A stretch of DNA of 39,645 nt from Bacteroidales bacterium. GTDB lineage: Bacteria > Bacteroidota > Bacteroidia > Bacteroidales > Bacteroidaceae. The stretch covers positions 1 through 39,645 of the forward strand of contig JAGHUS010000197.1 of assembly GCA_018064685.1 (NCBI GenBank), read 5' to 3'. The notes under the pieces are model-generated. The model did no database searches and was not told where the DNA came from. It was given only the letters and a program-made list of their open reading frames with translations. Made by a program: the position numbers and the translations under genes. Positions 1 to 9,353 of the stretch are shown here, one piece after another. Position 1 is the stretch's first letter. Every line of letters begins with the position of its first letter.

Positions 1-168
1 ACAAAAAAATACGCACTCCTGCAACTTTTTAACTATATATTATTCAATTATTTACAGATATTTTTTTACTTGTTTTTCTGCACCCAAATTGGTGAAGAAC
101 CAAAAAATCCCTAAAAACAAATATAACCAATCGACAAACAATATCAACCAACTGAAAATAAATACATT
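1..168 (+). other. Leader of microprotein gene A; truncated copy of the palindromic element
   Basis: AT-rich leader before the 26-codon gene at 169. An ATCCCT word ends at 112, leaving exactly 56 nt to the start codon, the same spacing seen from arm to start codon in the two right-end modules. It is followed by AAAAACAAATA, resembling the sequence after the gene-proximal arm of the 37888-38016 module. Bases 1-10 (ACAAAAAAAT) also occur in the proximal half of that module. Only one arm-like word is recognisable, and the expected centre of the element would fall just outside the window, so this is an inference from spacing and short matches. Confidence 0.4.
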
Positions 169-249
169 ATGAACAATATTGAGGGCACCATCGACACCAT
201 CAGCGATGCGCTGTATGGTTTGATAGATGCTGGAGTACTGCCAGAATGA
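169..249 (+). CDS. Microprotein A, 26 aa, LxGLIDAxxLP family
   Basis: A short reading frame, ATG to TGA, with many GC-ending codons in an AT-rich surround. Its 25 first residues align without gaps to the two 42-residue proteins at 37888-38016 and 38441-38569: I8-D9, L15, G17-L18-I19-D20-A21 and L24-P25 are shared by all three. The stretch coding YGLIDAGVLP is almost identical in DNA to the 37888-38016 copy, so those two are close paralogues. It stops one codon after the shared block, so it is either a shortened copy or the minimal form. There is no signal peptide or membrane segment. Function unknown. It runs toward the 3' end of the M13 peptidase gene with a strong hairpin between them. Confidence 0.5.
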   Translation: MNNIEGTIDTISDALYGLIDAGVLPE

Positions 250-268
250 GTCGTTGAGACGGAAACAA

Positions 269-303
269 CGAAGCCTCTTCCACAACTTACGGAAGAGGCT
301 TCG
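269..303. terminator. Bidirectional terminator-like hairpin
   Basis: A perfect 13-bp stem (CGAAGCCTCTTCC and its complement) with a 9-nt loop sits between two convergent genes, the microprotein at 169-249 and the M13 peptidase ending at 350. There is no long T-run on either side, so termination is inferred from stem strength and position. Confidence 0.6.
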
Positions 304-349
304 GCGGATGATTCAAAATATGCGAGTGAAATTTCCTAACTCACATGTT

Positions 350-2410
350 TTACCAGATGGTAACACGCTTGTCCTTAGGTACGAACATCGGATCCTTCTC
401 GGTGATGTGGAAGGCTTCGTACCAGGCATCGATATGAGGAAGCTGACCGTTGACACGCCACATGCCGAGCTGGTGAGGATCAGACTTGACACGACGACGT
501 ATCTCGGTGTCGAGGATGTTCTGACCCCACACGTTGGCATAAGCCAGGAAGAAACGCTGCTGGGGAGAGAAGCCGTCGATGGTGTCGAGGGGTGCATCCT
601 GGATGGCATTCTGGAAAGCCGTGAAGCTGACCATCAGACCACCGTGGTCGGCCATGTTCTCGCCAAGGGTTAGCGAGCCGTTGGCATGAAGATCGGGCAG
701 CACAAGAATGCTGTCGTGGAACTCGCGCATAACCTGTATGCGCTGTGTGAAACGCTCCGTATCCTCGGGCTTCCACCACTCGCGCAGGTTACCATCTTTG
801 TCGTACATCGAACCCTGGTCGTCAAAGCCGTGAGTCATCTCATGTCCAATGACAACACCGATGGCACCATAGTTGAAGGCGTCGTCGGCCTGCATATCGA
901 AGAAGGGAGGCTGCAGAATGCCTGCAGGGAAGCAGATTTCATTGGTAGTGGGATTGTAATAAGCATTTACAGTCTGCGGAGTCATGTGCCACTCATCCTT
1001 GTCAACAGGCTTATTGAACTTCTCTTTAATCATCTGCTTGATGCTCCACTCGTTGCATGCCAACATATTATCGAGATAGACATCGCCAATGGTTAAGTCG
1101 CTGTAGTCCTTCCACTTGTTGGGATAACCCACCTTAACATAGAAGGCATCAAGCTTGTCCTTTGCCACCTTCTTGGTCTCGTCGGTCATCCAATCCTGTA
1201 CGTCGATACGCTGAGCCAGAGCAACCTGAAGATTCTTGACAAGCTTCTCCATACGTTCCTTGGCTGCGGGAGGGAAGAAACGAGCCACATAGAGCTGTCC
1301 GAGTGCCTCGCCTACTCCACTCTCAACACTGCTCACAGCACGTTTCCAACGAGGCTTATCCTCGGTCTTACCAGTCATGGCAGTGCCATAGAAGGCAAAA
1401 CTGAGTGCGCGCGACTGATCGTCGATATAGTTGGAAGCCATGTCGAGGGCGTGCCACAGATAGTAGTTCTGCAGCGCCTCGGCCTTCTCCTCCTTCAGCA
1501 CTTTTTCTACTTCATGGATGGCGTCGGGCTGACCCACGACAACACTCTTCACATCGTTAGCATTGATGCCGACAATGCCGAAGTATGCATCCCAGTCAAT
1601 GCCGGCAAACTGCTGCTTGAGTTCAGCATAGGCGAACTTGTTATAGTTGGCTTCGGGGTCGCGCAACTCGGTCATCGATTTACTTGCCTTAGCCAGACGT
1701 GTCTCGATGCGCATGACATCATTCATTACAGTTGCTGCTTTAGCATCGTCGAACGAGAGTGCATGCTTGCAGAGGTCGGCAACGTACTTCTTGAACGCCT
1801 CGCGGATGGCTGCTGTAGCGGGATCCTGGTCGATGTAGTACTCCTTCTGACCCATAGAGAGTCCGCCCTGCATGATGTTGATGATGTTGTTCTTGCTGTC
1901 CTTCTCGTCAGCTCCGATATAGGTTCCGAACAGGTCTTCAACACCCTGTCGCTGCAAGCGAGGCCAAACCTTGTCAATCCACTTCTGGGCAGCACCAGGA
2001 GTGCCATAGTCTTGATTCTCGAGGAACTTGGCGAGAGCATCAGCCGAGCTCTTACCGTTGAGTTTGGTGCTGTCCATGGCCGACTTGTACAGGCTGGCAA
2101 TCTTCTGCTCGATGCTGCCAGGCTTGACGTCTTTCAAGGCGCTGACGCTGTCGATGATAGCCTTGAGCTGTTTGTTGTTGTTCTCCTGCAGAACATCAAA
2201 CGAGCCATAGCGTGAATACTCTGCTGTAAGAGGATTGGCTTTCTGCCATCCACCTGTAGCGTACATGTAGAAATCGGTACCAGCCTTGTAGGTGGTGTCG
2301 AGATTGTTGAGGTCAATACCTGATGCCAGCTTGGCATCCTCGACCTTGCCCGTAGAACAAGCAGCAAGCGCTGCTGTTGCTACAACGGTCATCATAGTTT
2401 TAATTTTCAT
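350..2410 (-). CDS. pepO: M13 family zinc metallopeptidase (neprilysin/PepO type), lipoprotein
   Basis: 686-residue M13 endopeptidase that would cleave oligopeptides outside the cytoplasmic membrane. The N-terminus is a lipoprotein signal with lipobox L-A-A-C at about residues 15-18. The diagnostic motifs are the substrate-binding NAYY, zinc-binding HEMTH at about 523-527, and ENMAD at about 584-588 supplying the third zinc ligand. It ends in the VxxxxRxxIW-like tail typical of the family, where W is the last residue. Length is normal for M13. The start codon is 19 nt downstream of the stop of the ABC-F gene, so the two are probably co-transcribed. The physiological substrate is not visible from sequence. 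Confidence 0.93.
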   Translation of the reverse strand: MKIKTMMTVVATAALAACSTGKVEDAKLASGIDLNNLDTTYKAGTDFYMYATGGWQKANPLTAEYSRYGSFDVLQENNNKQLKAIIDSVSALKDVKPGSIEQKIASLYKSAMDSTKLNGKSSADALAKFLENQDYGTPGAAQKWIDKVWPRLQRQGVEDLFGTYIGADEKDSKNNIINIMQGGLSMGQKEYYIDQDPATAAIREAFKKYVADLCKHALSFDDAKAATVMNDVMRIETRLAKASKSMTELRDPEANYNKFAYAELKQQFAGIDWDAYFGIVGINANDVKSVVVGQPDAIHEVEKVLKEEKAEALQNYYLWHALDMASNYIDDQSRALSFAFYGTAMTGKTEDKPRWKRAVSSVESGVGEALGQLYVARFFPPAAKERMEKLVKNLQVALAQRIDVQDWMTDETKKVAKDKLDAFYVKVGYPNKWKDYSDLTIGDVYLDNMLACNEWSIKQMIKEKFNKPVDKDEWHMTPQTVNAYYNPTTNEICFPAGILQPPFFDMQADDAFNYGAIGVVIGHEMTHGFDDQGSMYDKDGNLREWWKPEDTERFTQRIQVMREFHDSILVLPDLHANGSLTLGENMADHGGLMVSFTAFQNAIQDAPLDTIDGFSPQQRFFLAYANVWGQNILDTEIRRRVKSDPHQLGMWRVNGQLPHIDAWYEAFHITEKDPMFVPKDKRVTIW

Positions 2411-2429
2411 ATTTTAGGAAATTGTGAAA

Positions 2430-4370
2430 TTAGTCGTTTAATGCCTCCATCTGCTCAACAGCCTCGGCCCATTCGTCTTCGGCATCAGAGAGTTGCGATT
2501 TGAGCTTGGCGTACTTGTCGTAGAGCGAAGCGTCGGTAGAGCCTTGTGGTGTGGCCAGCTGGTCCTCGAGGATCTTGACAGCTGCTTCGAGCTGTGACAC
2601 TCTTTCCTCGGCATCGGAAACGGCTTTCTCGAGCTTCTTGCGCTGACGGGCCAGTGCCTTCTGCTCTTCGTACGAGAGGCGGCTTTCACTCTTGACGGAT
2701 GCCTCAGGGGGTGTAACAGCCTTGGCACTGGGACTGCCCGCACTGTCCAGCTGCGAGAGGCTCTCGATCTGACGAGCATGAAGGAAGTCGTAGATGCCAC
2801 CGATATGCTCGCGCACCACACCACCGCCAAACTCGTAGACACGGCTGACGAGGCCATCGAGGAAGTCACGGTCGTGACTGACCACAATGACAGTACCGTC
2901 GAAATCGCGTATAGCCTCCTTGAGGACGTCTTTTGAGCGTAGATCGAGGTGGTTGGTGGGCTCATCGAGGATGAGGAGGTTGACGGGTTCGAGCAGCAGC
3001 TTGATCATAGCCAGTCGTGTACGCTCGCCACCACTCAGCACCTTGACCTTCTTGTCGCTGGCCTCGCCACCGAACATAAAAGCACCCAAGATGTCGCGAA
3101 TCTTCAGGCGGATATCGCCTCGTGCCACACGGTCGATGGTATCGAAGACGGAGAGTTCGCCATCGAGCATCTGTGCCTGATTCTGTGCGAAATAGCCAAT
3201 CTGAACATTATGCCCCACCTTGAGACTGCCATCGAAAGGTATCTCGCCCATGATGCACTTGACAAGCGTTGACTTACCTTCGCCGTTCTTACCCACGAAG
3301 GCTATCTTCTCGCCACGCTTGATTGTGAGGTTGACGTTGTGGAAAACATTATGCTGGCCATAGGTCTTGGCCGTGTCTTCGCATATAACAGGGTAGTCGC
3401 CACTGCGCATAGAGCAGGTGAACTTGAGGTGCAGCGAGCTGTTGTCGACCTCATCAACCTCGATGGGAACAATCTTCTCGAGCTGCTTGATGCGGCTCTG
3501 AACCTGTATGGCCTTGGTGGCCTGATAGCGGAAACGGTCGATGAAAGCCTTGATGTCGGCTATCTCCTTCTGCTGGTTTTCGTAGGCACGCAGCTGCTGT
3601 TCTCGGCGTTCCTGACGCAGGACGAGGTATTCGTCGTACTTCACCTTATAGTCATAAACCTTTCCGCACGATATTTCGAGTGTACGGGTGGTGACATTGT
3701 TGATGAAGGCACGGTCGTGACTGACAAGAACCACGGCTCCGGCACGAGTCTGAAGGAACTGCTCGAGCCATTGTATCGACTCGATGTCGAGGTGGTTGGT
3801 AGGCTCGTCGAGCAAGAGCACGTCGGGGTGCTGCAGAAGGAGCTTTGCCAACTCGATGCGCATACGCCATCCGCCCGAGAACTCGCTCGTGGGACGGTCG
3901 AAGTCATCGCGCTCGAAGCCAAGACCCTGCAGCGTACGCTCCAGCTCACCCTGGTAGTCGAGACCGCCCATCATGTGCAGACGGTCGTTGAGGTGGGTGT
4001 AACGCTCTACCAACTCCATGTATGCCTCGCTCTCGTAGTCGGTGCGTTGCATCATCTCGTCGTTCATCTTGTCGAGCTGTGCCTGCATCTCGTGCAGATG
4101 GGCAAAGGCCTTCTCGGCCTCCTGGCGTACGGTCTGCCCATCGCTGAGCACCATGACCTGAGGCAGGTATGCCACAGTGGCGTCGCGAGGTATGGATACG
4201 GTGCCACTGGTGGGTTGCTGCAATCCGGCAATGATCTTGAGCATGGTGCTTTTACCGGCTCCGTTCTTGCCCATCAAAGCCACACGCTCGCGGTCGTTGA
4301 CCACAAACGAGACATCGTCGAAAAGGGGTTTGGCGGCAAATTCGACCTTGAGATTATCTACTGAAAACAT
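2430..4370 (-). CDS. ABC-F family ATP-binding protein
   Basis: 646-residue cytoplasmic protein with two ABC ATPase domains and no membrane segments, the ABC-F layout of ribosome-associated translation factors. Domain 1 has Walker A GKNGAGKST at about 34-42, signature SGGW and Walker B LLLDEPTNHLD. Domain 2 has GKNGEGKST, SGGER and LILDEPTNHLD. The charged linker between the domains and a C-terminal coiled coil of about 100 residues resemble the Uup/YheS-like subgroup. A housekeeping ribosome role is more likely than drug resistance, but sequence alone does not settle it. The leader is an array of CTTTTACTMCC-type words that reaches to within a few bases of the ATG. Confidence 0.93.
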   Translation of the reverse strand: MFSVDNLKVEFAAKPLFDDVSFVVNDRERVALMGKNGAGKSTMLKIIAGLQQPTSGTVSIPRDATVAYLPQVMVLSDGQTVRQEAEKAFAHLHEMQAQLDKMNDEMMQRTDYESEAYMELVERYTHLNDRLHMMGGLDYQGELERTLQGLGFERDDFDRPTSEFSGGWRMRIELAKLLLQHPDVLLLDEPTNHLDIESIQWLEQFLQTRAGAVVLVSHDRAFINNVTTRTLEISCGKVYDYKVKYDEYLVLRQERREQQLRAYENQQKEIADIKAFIDRFRYQATKAIQVQSRIKQLEKIVPIEVDEVDNSSLHLKFTCSMRSGDYPVICEDTAKTYGQHNVFHNVNLTIKRGEKIAFVGKNGEGKSTLVKCIMGEIPFDGSLKVGHNVQIGYFAQNQAQMLDGELSVFDTIDRVARGDIRLKIRDILGAFMFGGEASDKKVKVLSGGERTRLAMIKLLLEPVNLLILDEPTNHLDLRSKDVLKEAIRDFDGTVIVVSHDRDFLDGLVSRVYEFGGGVVREHIGGIYDFLHARQIESLSQLDSAGSPSAKAVTPPEASVKSESRLSYEEQKALARQRKKLEKAVSDAEERVSQLEAAVKILEDQLATPQGSTDASLYDKYAKLKSQLSDAEDEWAEAVEQMEALND

Positions 4371-4373
4371 TTA

Positions 4374-4490
4374 TTTTAAAAGGTAGTAAAAGGGAGTAAA
4401 GCTTTTGACAAAGTCAAAATGCAGGAGTAAAAAGGTAGTAGAAGGGACATAAGGGGAGTTAAGGGGAGTATAAAGGACATAAGGGAACTA
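4374..4490 (-). repeat. Degenerate short tandem repeat in the ABC-F leader
   Basis: Plus-strand words GGTAGTAAAA, GGGAGTAAA, GGACATAAG and GGGGAGTTAA recur with 9-12 nt spacing. On the coding strand of the downstream gene this is a pyrimidine-rich CTTTTACTACC array ending just before its ATG. Similar arrays precede the genes at 11618 and 31526. Confidence 0.7.
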
Positions 4491-4528
4491 TCCACTATTG
4501 TACACTAACTCCGGTTAACTCCAAAATA

Positions 4529-5908
4529 TTAACATCCCGAACCACTTTTCACTACTGAAATCAGCTCCTCGGGTGTAAGCAATGACTGCTCACCCGTTGT
4601 CATGTTCTTGAGCGTCAGTTTGCCTTCGTTCATTTCGTTCTCGCCGACAATAGCCACAAAGGGTATCTGCTTCTGGTTGGCATAGTTCATCTGCTTCTTC
4701 ATCTTCACGCTGTCGGGATAGATCTCGCAGCAGATGCCGGCGTTGCGAGCAGCAGAGAGAACGGGCAGACAGTAGGCCGCCTCGGCTTGTCCGAAGTTGA
4801 CAAACAGCAGACGGGTAGCTGAAACAACACTTTCAGGATAGAGGTCTAACTGATTGAGTACGTCGAAGATACGGTCGGCACCAAACGAGATGCCTACACC
4901 ACTGATGCCGGGCATGCCAAAGATGCCGGTGAGATTGTCGTAGCGGCCACCACCGGTGATGCTGCCTATCTCGACATCGAGAGCCTTGACCTCGAAGATG
5001 CAGCCGGTGTAGTAGTTGAGTCCACGTGCCAGGGTGAGGTCGAGCTCGAGTGAGCAGCTGTCGCTAGGCTGAATGGTCTGGCCGTAGGTATTGAGAACAA
5101 ACTCCACCTCGTCGATGCCTTTCAGTCCCGTCTCGGTAGAGGCCAGCACACTGCGCATAGTCTCAATCTTCTGGGCATTAGTGCCAGAGAGCTTGATGAT
5201 AGGCTGAAGCTTCTCGATCTGCTCATCGCTGAGGCCGTCTTCCTTCAGTTCGGCATTGACATTGTCCAGTCCGATTTTGTCGAGCTTGTCGATGGCCACG
5301 GTGATGTCGACAATCTTGTCGGCGGCACCCAGCACCTCGGCAATGCCAGTGAGAATCTTGCGATTGTTGATCTTAATGCAAACGCGTACACCAAAACGAC
5401 GGAACACCTCGGTGACAATCTGCATAAGTTCGACCTCGTTGAGCAGTGAGTCGCTTCCCACCACGTCGGCATCACACTGATAGAACTCGCGATAGCGTCC
5501 CTTCTGCGGACGGTCGGCACGCCATACGGGCTGTATCTGATAACGGCGGAAGGGCAAGGTAAGCTCATCGCGGTGCTGCACCACATAACGGGCAAAGGGC
5601 ACGGTGAGGTCATAGCGCAGACCTTTCTCGCACAGCTGGGCTGCCAGCTGATTGGTGCTCTTCTGGTGTATGTCGTCGTCGCTGACGCCACGCAGGAAGT
5701 CGCCACTGTTCAATATCTTAAAGAGGAGCTTGTCGCCTTCCTCGCCATACTTGCCCATAAGGGTGGAGAGATTCTCCATGGCTGGTGTCTCGATCTGCTG
5801 AAAACCATATAGGGCATATACACTCTTTATGGTGTCGAAAATATAATTGCGCTTGGCCATCTCCAGGGGAGAGAAGTCGCGCGTTCCTTTTGGAATACTT
5901 GGTTTCAT
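4529..5908 (-). CDS. hisS: Histidyl-tRNA synthetase
   Basis: 459-residue class II aminoacyl-tRNA synthetase that charges tRNA-His. It begins with the family's KGTRDFSP. Motif 2 reads as [19 protein letters not shown], the histidine-binding signature [10 protein letters not shown] lies near residue 295, and motif 3 includes [11 protein letters not shown]-terminal anticodon-binding domain follows. Length is normal. It is the first gene of a minus-strand run continuing into the ABC-F and M13 genes, with 158 nt of repeat-rich spacer after it. Confidence 0.97.
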   Translation of the reverse strand: MKPSIPKGTRDFSPLEMAKRNYIFDTIKSVYALYGFQQIETPAMENLSTLMGKYGEEGDKLLFKILNSGDFLRGVSDDDIHQKSTNQLAAQLCEKGLRYDLTVPFARYVVQHRDELTLPFRRYQIQPVWRADRPQKGRYREFYQCDADVVGSDSLLNEVELMQIVTEVFRRFGVRVCIKINNRKILTGIAEVLGAADKIVDITVAIDKLDKIGLDNVNAELKEDGLSDEQIEKLQPIIKLSGTNAQKIETMRSVLASTETGLKGIDEVEFVLNTYGQTIQPSDSCSLELDLTLARGLNYYTGCIFEVKALDVEIGSITGGGRYDNLTGIFGMPGISGVGISFGADRIFDVLNQLDLYPESVVSATRLLFVNFGQAEAAYCLPVLSAARNAGICCEIYPDSVKMKKQMNYANQKQIPFVAIVGENEMNEGKLTLKNMTTGEQSLLTPEELISVVKSGSGC

Positions 5909-5945
5909 AAATATATAATTATGTGATATGATTTATTTTTGGGCA

Positions 5946-5953
5946 CAAAATTA
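5946..5953 (-). promoter_or_regulatory. -7 box (TAATTTTG) for hisS
   Basis: Exact match to the Bacteroidetes TAnnTTTG box, 38 nt upstream of the hisS ATG. No clear -33 box. Confidence 0.6.
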
Positions 5954-5997
5954 CAAAAAAAAATGGGATATAGAGGTAAGTATAAGGATTTATTTAG

Positions 5998-6005
5998 TAC
6001 CTTTG
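5998..6005 (+). promoter_or_regulatory. -7 box (TACCTTTG) for the coiled-coil gene
   Basis: Exact TAnnTTTG match 22 nt before the ATG at 6028, divergent from the hisS promoter. Confidence 0.65.
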
Positions 6006-6027
6006 CACACCAAATAACGTATATACA

Positions 6028-8817
6028 ATGAATTTCTTTAGGAAATCGCACAATAAAGCAGAAGAAAAGCGTGCAAATAACACTCGAGAGACAGCAACAG
6101 AGTTCAATGAGGGAAAAAACACGGCTGACGCCATGGCAGAGAGCAATGCCGACGCACAGAACCAGGACAACCCGACAGAGAACGAGCTGCACATCCCCGT
6201 CAACGACCCAAACTTCCAGATACTTGTACGCGAAGAGGCTAAAAAGCTTCGCATGAGGGAACAGATACTCACGCCACCCCATCTGGCTCGTGTGCAGGAT
6301 GCCCTGCGCCTGAACGAGACGAAGATGGAGAACATTGAGGAGAACCTGAGACGCACCCGCAGCCAGCTGGAGCGTGTGCATCGATACAGCGAACTGAGCT
6401 TTGAACTGCACGAGCAGAAGAAGCACCTGTTTGAGGTGAACAAGAGGCTTGCATCGGCCATAAGCGACCGCGAAGCACTGGAACGATTTGAGCAGTTTGA
6501 GAACGTGCAGGGACGGTTCCAAAGACTGACACTGCTGGAGGCTTTCCGCCGCGAACAAAAGACGCGAATGAGCGAACTGGCACACATAGCCGAGGAGACG
6601 CAGAAAGAGCTGGAGGAGAACAAGAAGAGGATGCAGGAGAAGCGCGAGGAGATGCTGGATGCGCGACGCAAGTATGAGATGGGGCTGGACGCTGTGAGCG
6701 AGGCACAACAGGTATATGGCCGCAGCACCTACATGGCCATTGACCTGGACAGAATAAACGACCGCCTGACAACGCTGAACAGCATGCAGCAAGCCATGGA
6801 CAAGGAGATAACGGAATACAAGCGAAACATGGAGCGGGCCAGCGCTAATATGGAGACGCTGCACACCCGACGCCAGTCGCTGGCACCACACCTGAGAATG
6901 GCTGAACACGCTGAGCTGATACTGGAATACCTGAAGCGATTCGGCGAACTGGAGACTGAGCTGGAGAAGATGGAGAGACAGGTGGTGGAGAGCACCAGAA
7001 AGCAGTCGGACGAGAACGACATGCTTGGACGTGTGTACAACGAATACCAGCAGATAATACAGGACATACAAGCACTGCAAGACGAACTGGCCGTACACCG
7101 CGACAACAACCACGGACTGGACAGCTACAGACTGCAGGAGCGTGCCATGAAGCTGAAGCTGAGACGTGAGATGCTGCTGAGCGCACAATCACTGTGGACA
7201 AGGATTGTCAACGGGTATAACATGATTGAGGACATCGTGAAGCGCATAAACTCGCTGAGACTGAAAAAGGAGACGCTGGCGGCAAACGTGGAGAAGCTGA
7301 GCAAGGAGGTGAGCAGCCTGCGACACCTGGTGCGTGACAAAGAGTACACCTTCACGCTGAGCAAAAGTCAGAACGTGATACAGCTGCGAAGCGATCTGAG
7401 AGAGGGTTCGAGCTGCACGGTGTGCGGCGCAACGCATCACCCCTATCACAGTGACACCATACTGGAGCAGAACAAGCTGATTGGCGAGATCAAGGCGGAG
7501 TATGAGGCACTGGCTGGCGAACTGAAGACTAAGGAGCAGCAGCTGCATGAGGCTGAGATGGAGGAGAGCAGCGTGACAGCCACCAAGGAGGAGACCGAAA
7601 ACACGCTGATAACACTGAGGGCACTGCAGAACGGATATGTACAGGACTGGAAGATGTTCAGCAGTCTGGATGCCAGCTTCAGCACTTGCGACTCGTCGGT
7701 GAACATGGATGCACGTACTGCCATGCTGAGACAGTTGACTGAAAACATCGTGAAGGAGGTGGACCTGGCACAGAAGGAGCTGGACACATTCAACTTCCAC
7801 CAGCAACGCATCAACATACTGAACGACCAGATTGCCGTTAAGGAGCAGAAGAAGAATGAGCTGATAACAAGACTGAACGAGGTGAACACCGGATGCCAGG
7901 TGATGGCAGGACACCTGGAGAGGTTGCAAAACAGCAAGCAGCTGACGCGCGACAACTACAGTCGTCTGTTTGAAAAACTGAACAAGATGATAACCATAGC
8001 CGATTGGCGAAACATCTGGAACAGGAATCACGAAACATTACTGATGCGCATACAGGAGATGAGCAAGGAGTGCCTTGAACTGAATGACAAACTGACCGAG
8101 GAGGAGCACAAGCGCGCATTGCAGGAGAACTACCTGAACTATATGCAGGACAGTCACCAAGCCATCATGTCGCAGATAAACCAACTGAACGAAGACAAGC
8201 GTCAGTGCCAGGACAGAATGGTTGAGGACAAACAGAAAATGGAGAAGCTGACGGGGAAGGAGTTGCCAAAGAATCTTTTACAGCAGGTTATCAACGCGTA
8301 CAACCAAGCCAGAGAGATGTATGACAAGCAGATGGCTGTGATGCATGACGCCGAACTGAAATATAGCGAAGCGAAAGGACGAATGACAGAAAACAATGAC
8401 AATGGCGCCATCGTTGACGAGAGAAGTACTAACGAACGACTTGGAGTCGACCTATGGATGAGAAAGTACAACGCTACCCATCCGCCTGTACAGTACAACG
8501 AATTGGAAGAGATGTTTGCCAACGAGCATGACTGGAACGAGATAAGGGCCAAACTGCGTGAGGTGCAGATGGACGCAATGTTGACACAGGCTCGAGTGGA
8601 CAAGATAGGCAGTCAGCTGGTTTCACTACAAGCCGAGGGGGGCATGAACGGTACGGATACCGATGTAGTGCAAAACCAACTATCGGCACAGATTGAAACA
8701 CTGGAAAGTAAACGCCGTGATACAATGATGCAAATTGCAATGCTCTCTTTGCAATTAAATACGCACAACAAGGCCGAAAACATTATAAAAAACGAGAAAA
8801 TGCAAGAAAAATGTTAA
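6028..8817 (+). CDS. Headless SbcC/Rad50-like coiled-coil protein with a central zinc-hook-like CxxC
   Basis: 929 residues. Residues 1-60 are hydrophilic and probably disordered; almost all the rest is heptad-rich coiled coil. C463-x-x-C466 followed by G and H-H-P resembles the CPxCGSxxHP zinc hook of SbcC/Rad50, and it sits at 463/929, precisely the midpoint, as expected if the two halves fold back into an antiparallel coil. No Walker A, no LSGG-type signature and no Walker B are visible at either end, so the ATPase heads of SbcC are missing, and there is no room upstream because the gene has its own promoter. It could be a structural or DNA-bridging scaffold, or a partner of a separately encoded protein. 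The hook assignment is from motif shape; function is unknown. Confidence 0.85.
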   Translation: MNFFRKSHNKAEEKRANNTRETATEFNEGKNTADAMAESNADAQNQDNPTENELHIPVNDPNFQILVREEAKKLRMREQILTPPHLARVQDALRLNETKMENIEENLRRTRSQLERVHRYSELSFELHEQKKHLFEVNKRLASAISDREALERFEQFENVQGRFQRLTLLEAFRREQKTRMSELAHIAEETQKELEENKKRMQEKREEMLDARRKYEMGLDAVSEAQQVYGRSTYMAIDLDRINDRLTTLNSMQQAMDKEITEYKRNMERASANMETLHTRRQSLAPHLRMAEHAELILEYLKRFGELETELEKMERQVVESTRKQSDENDMLGRVYNEYQQIIQDIQALQDELAVHRDNNHGLDSYRLQERAMKLKLRREMLLSAQSLWTRIVNGYNMIEDIVKRINSLRLKKETLAANVEKLSKEVSSLRHLVRDKEYTFTLSKSQNVIQLRSDLREGSSCTVCGATHHPYHSDTILEQNKLIGEIKAEYEALAGELKTKEQQLHEAEMEESSVTATKEETENTLITLRALQNGYVQDWKMFSSLDASFSTCDSSVNMDARTAMLRQLTENIVKEVDLAQKELDTFNFHQQRINILNDQIAVKEQKKNELITRLNEVNTGCQVMAGHLERLQNSKQLTRDNYSRLFEKLNKMITIADWRNIWNRNHETLLMRIQEMSKECLELNDKLTEEEHKRALQENYLNYMQDSHQAIMSQINQLNEDKRQCQDRMVEDKQKMEKLTGKELPKNLLQQVINAYNQAREMYDKQMAVMHDAELKYSEAKGRMTENNDNGAIVDERSTNERLGVDLWMRKYNATHPPVQYNELEEMFANEHDWNEIRAKLREVQMDAMLTQARVDKIGSQLVSLQAEGGMNGTDTDVVQNQLSAQIETLESKRRDTMMQIAMLSLQLNTHNKAENIIKNEKMQEKC

Positions 8818-8886
8818 TTTTTAGTTAATTATTGTAATGATACGCAAAAAAAACTCTCTAAAGTTTTAAAAATTAGAAATTTTGCC

Positions 8887-8894
8887 TACCTTTG
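8887..8894 (+). promoter_or_regulatory. -7 box (TACCTTTG) for the HTH/dipeptidyl peptidase pair
   Basis: Exact TAnnTTTG match 36 nt upstream of the ATG at 8931. AT-rich DNA precedes it. Confidence 0.65.
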
Positions 8895-8930
8895 CAATAA
8901 AATAGAAACTATAACCATAAGATTTGCAAT

Positions 8931-9353
8931 ATGAGCAAGTACAACATCACAGAGAAACATGAAAAGAACGCGGCTTATCGCTCACTAGTAAAAGCAGAGC
9001 TTGTTGACGAACTTTATGAAAAAATCGTAACTGAATTATTCATCAAGAAGAAATATCGCGATCCGGCATATTCTGCAAAGATCCTGGCTCAGGAGATAGG
9101 TACGAACACACGTTATATCAGTGCGGTCGTAAACCTTCGTTTCCACCAGAACTACTCATGCCTTATCAACGAATATCGCATCAAGGAGGCTATGTATATG
9201 CTGGTGGACAAGCGCTATGAGAGCTACACCATGGAGGAGATTTCAAAGACTGTAGGCTTTGCAAACCGTCAGAGTTTCTATGCCGCCTTCTACCGACTGC
9301 AGGGATGCAGCCCTCGTGCATATAAAATGGCTCATCAACTAAAAAAGAAGTGA
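8931..9353 (+). CDS. AraC-type HTH DNA-binding protein (no ligand domain)
   Basis: 140-residue protein made almost only of an AraC/XylS-type double helix-turn-helix. The first helix pair (AKILAQEIGTNTRYISAVVN) lies near residues 47-66. The second (MEEISKTVGFANRQSFYAAF) is followed by a CSPRAYK close that matches the usual GxSPxxYR end of the fold. There is no sensor domain, as often seen at the C-terminus of Bacteroidetes regulators, but here it stands alone. The stop codon overlaps the GTG start of the dipeptidyl peptidase gene, which suggests translational coupling. Targets are unknown. Confidence 0.85.
   Translation: MSKYNITEKHEKNAAYRSLVKAELVDELYEKIVTELFIKKKYRDPAYSAKILAQEIGTNTRYISAVVNLRFHQNYSCLINEYRIKEAMYMLVDKRYESYTMEEISKTVGFANRQSFYAAFYRLQGCSPRAYKMAHQLKKK

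Noticed and set aside
52..285. A 77-codon hydrophobic minus-strand frame near the left edge
   Set aside because: It starts inside the terminator stem and its hydrophobic part is the antisense of an AT-rich leader; no homology is recognisable.
5905..7188. A 427-codon minus-strand frame opposite the coiled-coil gene
   Set aside because: Leu/His/Gln-rich antisense shadow of GC-rich coiled-coil codons that also overlaps the hisS promoter.
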